Positions 6,556 through 7,734 of a DNA stretch of 7,734 bases are shown piece after piece. A model generated the notes under the pieces. That model did no database searches and was not told the DNA's origin. It saw only the letters and a program-made list of their open reading frames with translations. Location of the stretch: assembly GCA_002314525.1 (NCBI GenBank), contig DCGE01000145.1:1-7734 (forward strand), given 5' to 3'. Every line of letters starts with the position of its first letter. Positions within the stretch are counted from its first letter, which is position 1. The position numbers and the translations under genes were made by a program. The DNA is from Prevotellaceae bacterium UBA1786. Its GTDB lineage: Bacteria; Bacteroidota; Bacteroidia; Bacteroidales; Bacteroidaceae.

Positions 6556-7734
6556 ATGAAAATCAAAAGAACAATCCCCGTTATAATATCGTCAGCAATC
6601 ATGCTGGGCATGACTTCCTGCGAGGACTTTCTTACCATCTACCCTTCTGATCAGATTGTAGAGGAAGACTTCTGGGAAGACAAGCGAGACCTCAACAACG
6701 TGGTATCCGCATGCTATACACAGCTTGTGAAGAACATGCAGAACCTGGCCAACTGGGGAGAACTCCGCAGTGACAACTTCGCATTGTCAACCGGTACAAA
6801 CAACGAGAATATCAAAAACATAATGAACGCGAACCTCCTTCCTACGAACGAAATGTTCAAATGGACGGAACTCTACAAGGAAATCAACTTCTGTAACAAG
6901 GTCCTCGCTCATGGTCCTGAAGTACTCATCAACGATGAGAGTTTCTCTCAGGGCGACTGGGAGCCAATCAAGGCAGAAGTCATCACACTCCGCGCACTCA
7001 GCCACTTCTATCTCCTGAGAGTATGGAATGAAGTTCCTTATGTAACTGCAGATTACAACAACGACAGCCAAAGCTTCCTCATTCCTCAGTCAACACAGGA
7101 GCAGGTTCTTGACAGCATCATCAAAGACCTTGAGGAAGTCAAGACTTATGCAATGAACGACTACGGCAACACAGTATGGAACTGCGGCCGTATCACAAAA
7201 AAAGCAGTCTATTCACTTCTCGCTGATGTATACCTTTGGCGCGCCAGCAAAAATGCAAGTCCGGATTCAGTTGCCAAATATGGCACACAGAGTCAGGAAG
7301 ACTACAAGAAATGCATAGAATGCTGCGATTGGGTTATAAACTATATGAAGGAAGATCGAGTTAAGAGCCTGAATAAATCAGGTGCAGTGCTCGGTGGCGT
7401 CAATGTTGAAGACCTCGGTCTTGAAGACCTTCTCATTCCTAACGAAAGTTCTCCAAACAACAAGTACATCTCCGAAAAAGAAATCGGTGCGTATGAACAC
7501 ATCTTCGGACGTGGCAACTCAATGGAGAGCATCTTCGAGCTTCAGGTTGACGGAACCAACAACACCAATGGTGTGTCAGGTTACTTCTGGAGCCTCTCAA
7601 GCAAAGTCGTAGGAACAATCACAAGTGCAGAAGCTCTTTATAGTGGAATCAACCAAGGACCTAACGAAAGCGGTTCGACATCTGTTTATTCAAAGACAGA
7701 CTACCGCCGTTGGGAGAATATCCACTACGAAAAG
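6556..7734 (+). CDS. SusD/RagB-family substrate-binding lipoprotein (3' end outside window)
   Basis: This is the N-terminal 393 codons of a SusD-like protein; the frame is open to the right edge, and family members usually have about 500-650 residues, so the C-terminal part is missing only because the window ends. The leader MKIKRTIPVIISSAIMLGMTSC has a lipobox with Cys22, followed by EDFL and then DFW (38-40), the usual start of SusD proteins. Family motifs are GELRSDN (68-74), LRALSHFYLLRVWNEVPYV (145-163), equivalent to the classical RAF-YF-LVRLWGDVPLV helix and turn, and GRITKKAVYSLLADVYLWRAS (from 211), equivalent to GRATKGAALALLAKVYLY. These belong to the TPR-like helical scaffold that contacts SusC. 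The role is to bind the ligand at the cell surface and act as a lid on the SusC barrel encoded 16 nt upstream. ATGs at 6541 and 6550 are in frame and would add five or two residues before the leader; 6556 is preferred on spacing and leader structure. Confidence 0.95.
   Translation, partial: MKIKRTIPVIISSAIMLGMTSCEDFLTIYPSDQIVEEDFWEDKRDLNNVVSACYTQLVKNMQNLANWGELRSDNFALSTGTNNENIKNIMNANLLPTNEMFKWTELYKEINFCNKVLAHGPEVLINDESFSQGDWEPIKAEVITLRALSHFYLLRVWNEVPYVTADYNNDSQSFLIPQSTQEQVLDSIIKDLEEVKTYAMNDYGNTVWNCGRITKKAVYSLLADVYLWRASKNASPDSVAKYGTQSQEDYKKCIECCDWVINYMKEDRVKSLNKSGAVLGGVNVEDLGLEDLLIPNESSPNNKYISEKEIGAYEHIFGRGNSMESIFELQVDGTNNTNGVSGYFWSLSSKVVGTITSAEALYSGINQGPNESGSTSVYSKTDYRRWENIHYEK

Overview
The window looks like a fragment of a Bacteroidales chromosome, most likely a Prevotella/Segatella- or Bacteroides-like gut or oral species. 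The reasons are a SusC/SusD pair, a lipoprotein whose lipidated cysteine is followed by an acidic surface-export signal, an upstream TAnnTTTG promoter element, and gene starts in AT-rich contexts, two of them with no convincing Shine-Dalgarno. Genus assignment is inference.

Layout. Positions 1-219 are AT-rich non-coding DNA. They hold an 18-bp direct repeat (two copies, 28-bp period) at the left edge, a strong hairpin terminator (59-88) that closes whatever lies upstream, a Bacteroidetes-type -7 promoter element (123-130), and a leader of roughly 80 nt. Three tightly packed plus-strand genes follow: a 967-aa lipoprotein with four divergent fasciclin (FAS1) modules (220-3123), a 1132-aa SusC/RagA-type TonB-dependent outer-membrane transporter (3141-6539), and a SusD/RagB-type substrate-binding lipoprotein that runs off the right edge (6556 to beyond 7734, 393 codons visible). 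The gaps between genes are 17 and 16 nt with no terminator, so the three are almost certainly one transcript. All three chosen starts share the context ATTATGAA.

How they may work together. SusC and SusD form a lidded outer-membrane importer in the known families, with SusD capping the SusC barrel and TonB supplying energy. The large FAS1 lipoprotein is encoded first in the operon and carries its own surface-export signal. It occupies the place that an accessory surface-binding lipoprotein would take, but it is made of adhesion-type FAS1 modules rather than the SusE/SusF/SGBP folds usually found downstream of susD. The substrate cannot be read from the sequence: there is no glycoside hydrolase, peptidase, sulfatase, sigma/anti-sigma pair or hybrid two-component regulator in the window. 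The most interesting points are the FAS1-SusC-SusD module as a possible specialised uptake or adhesion system, the atypical N-terminal and plug features of this SusC, and the unexplained 18-bp repeat at the left edge.
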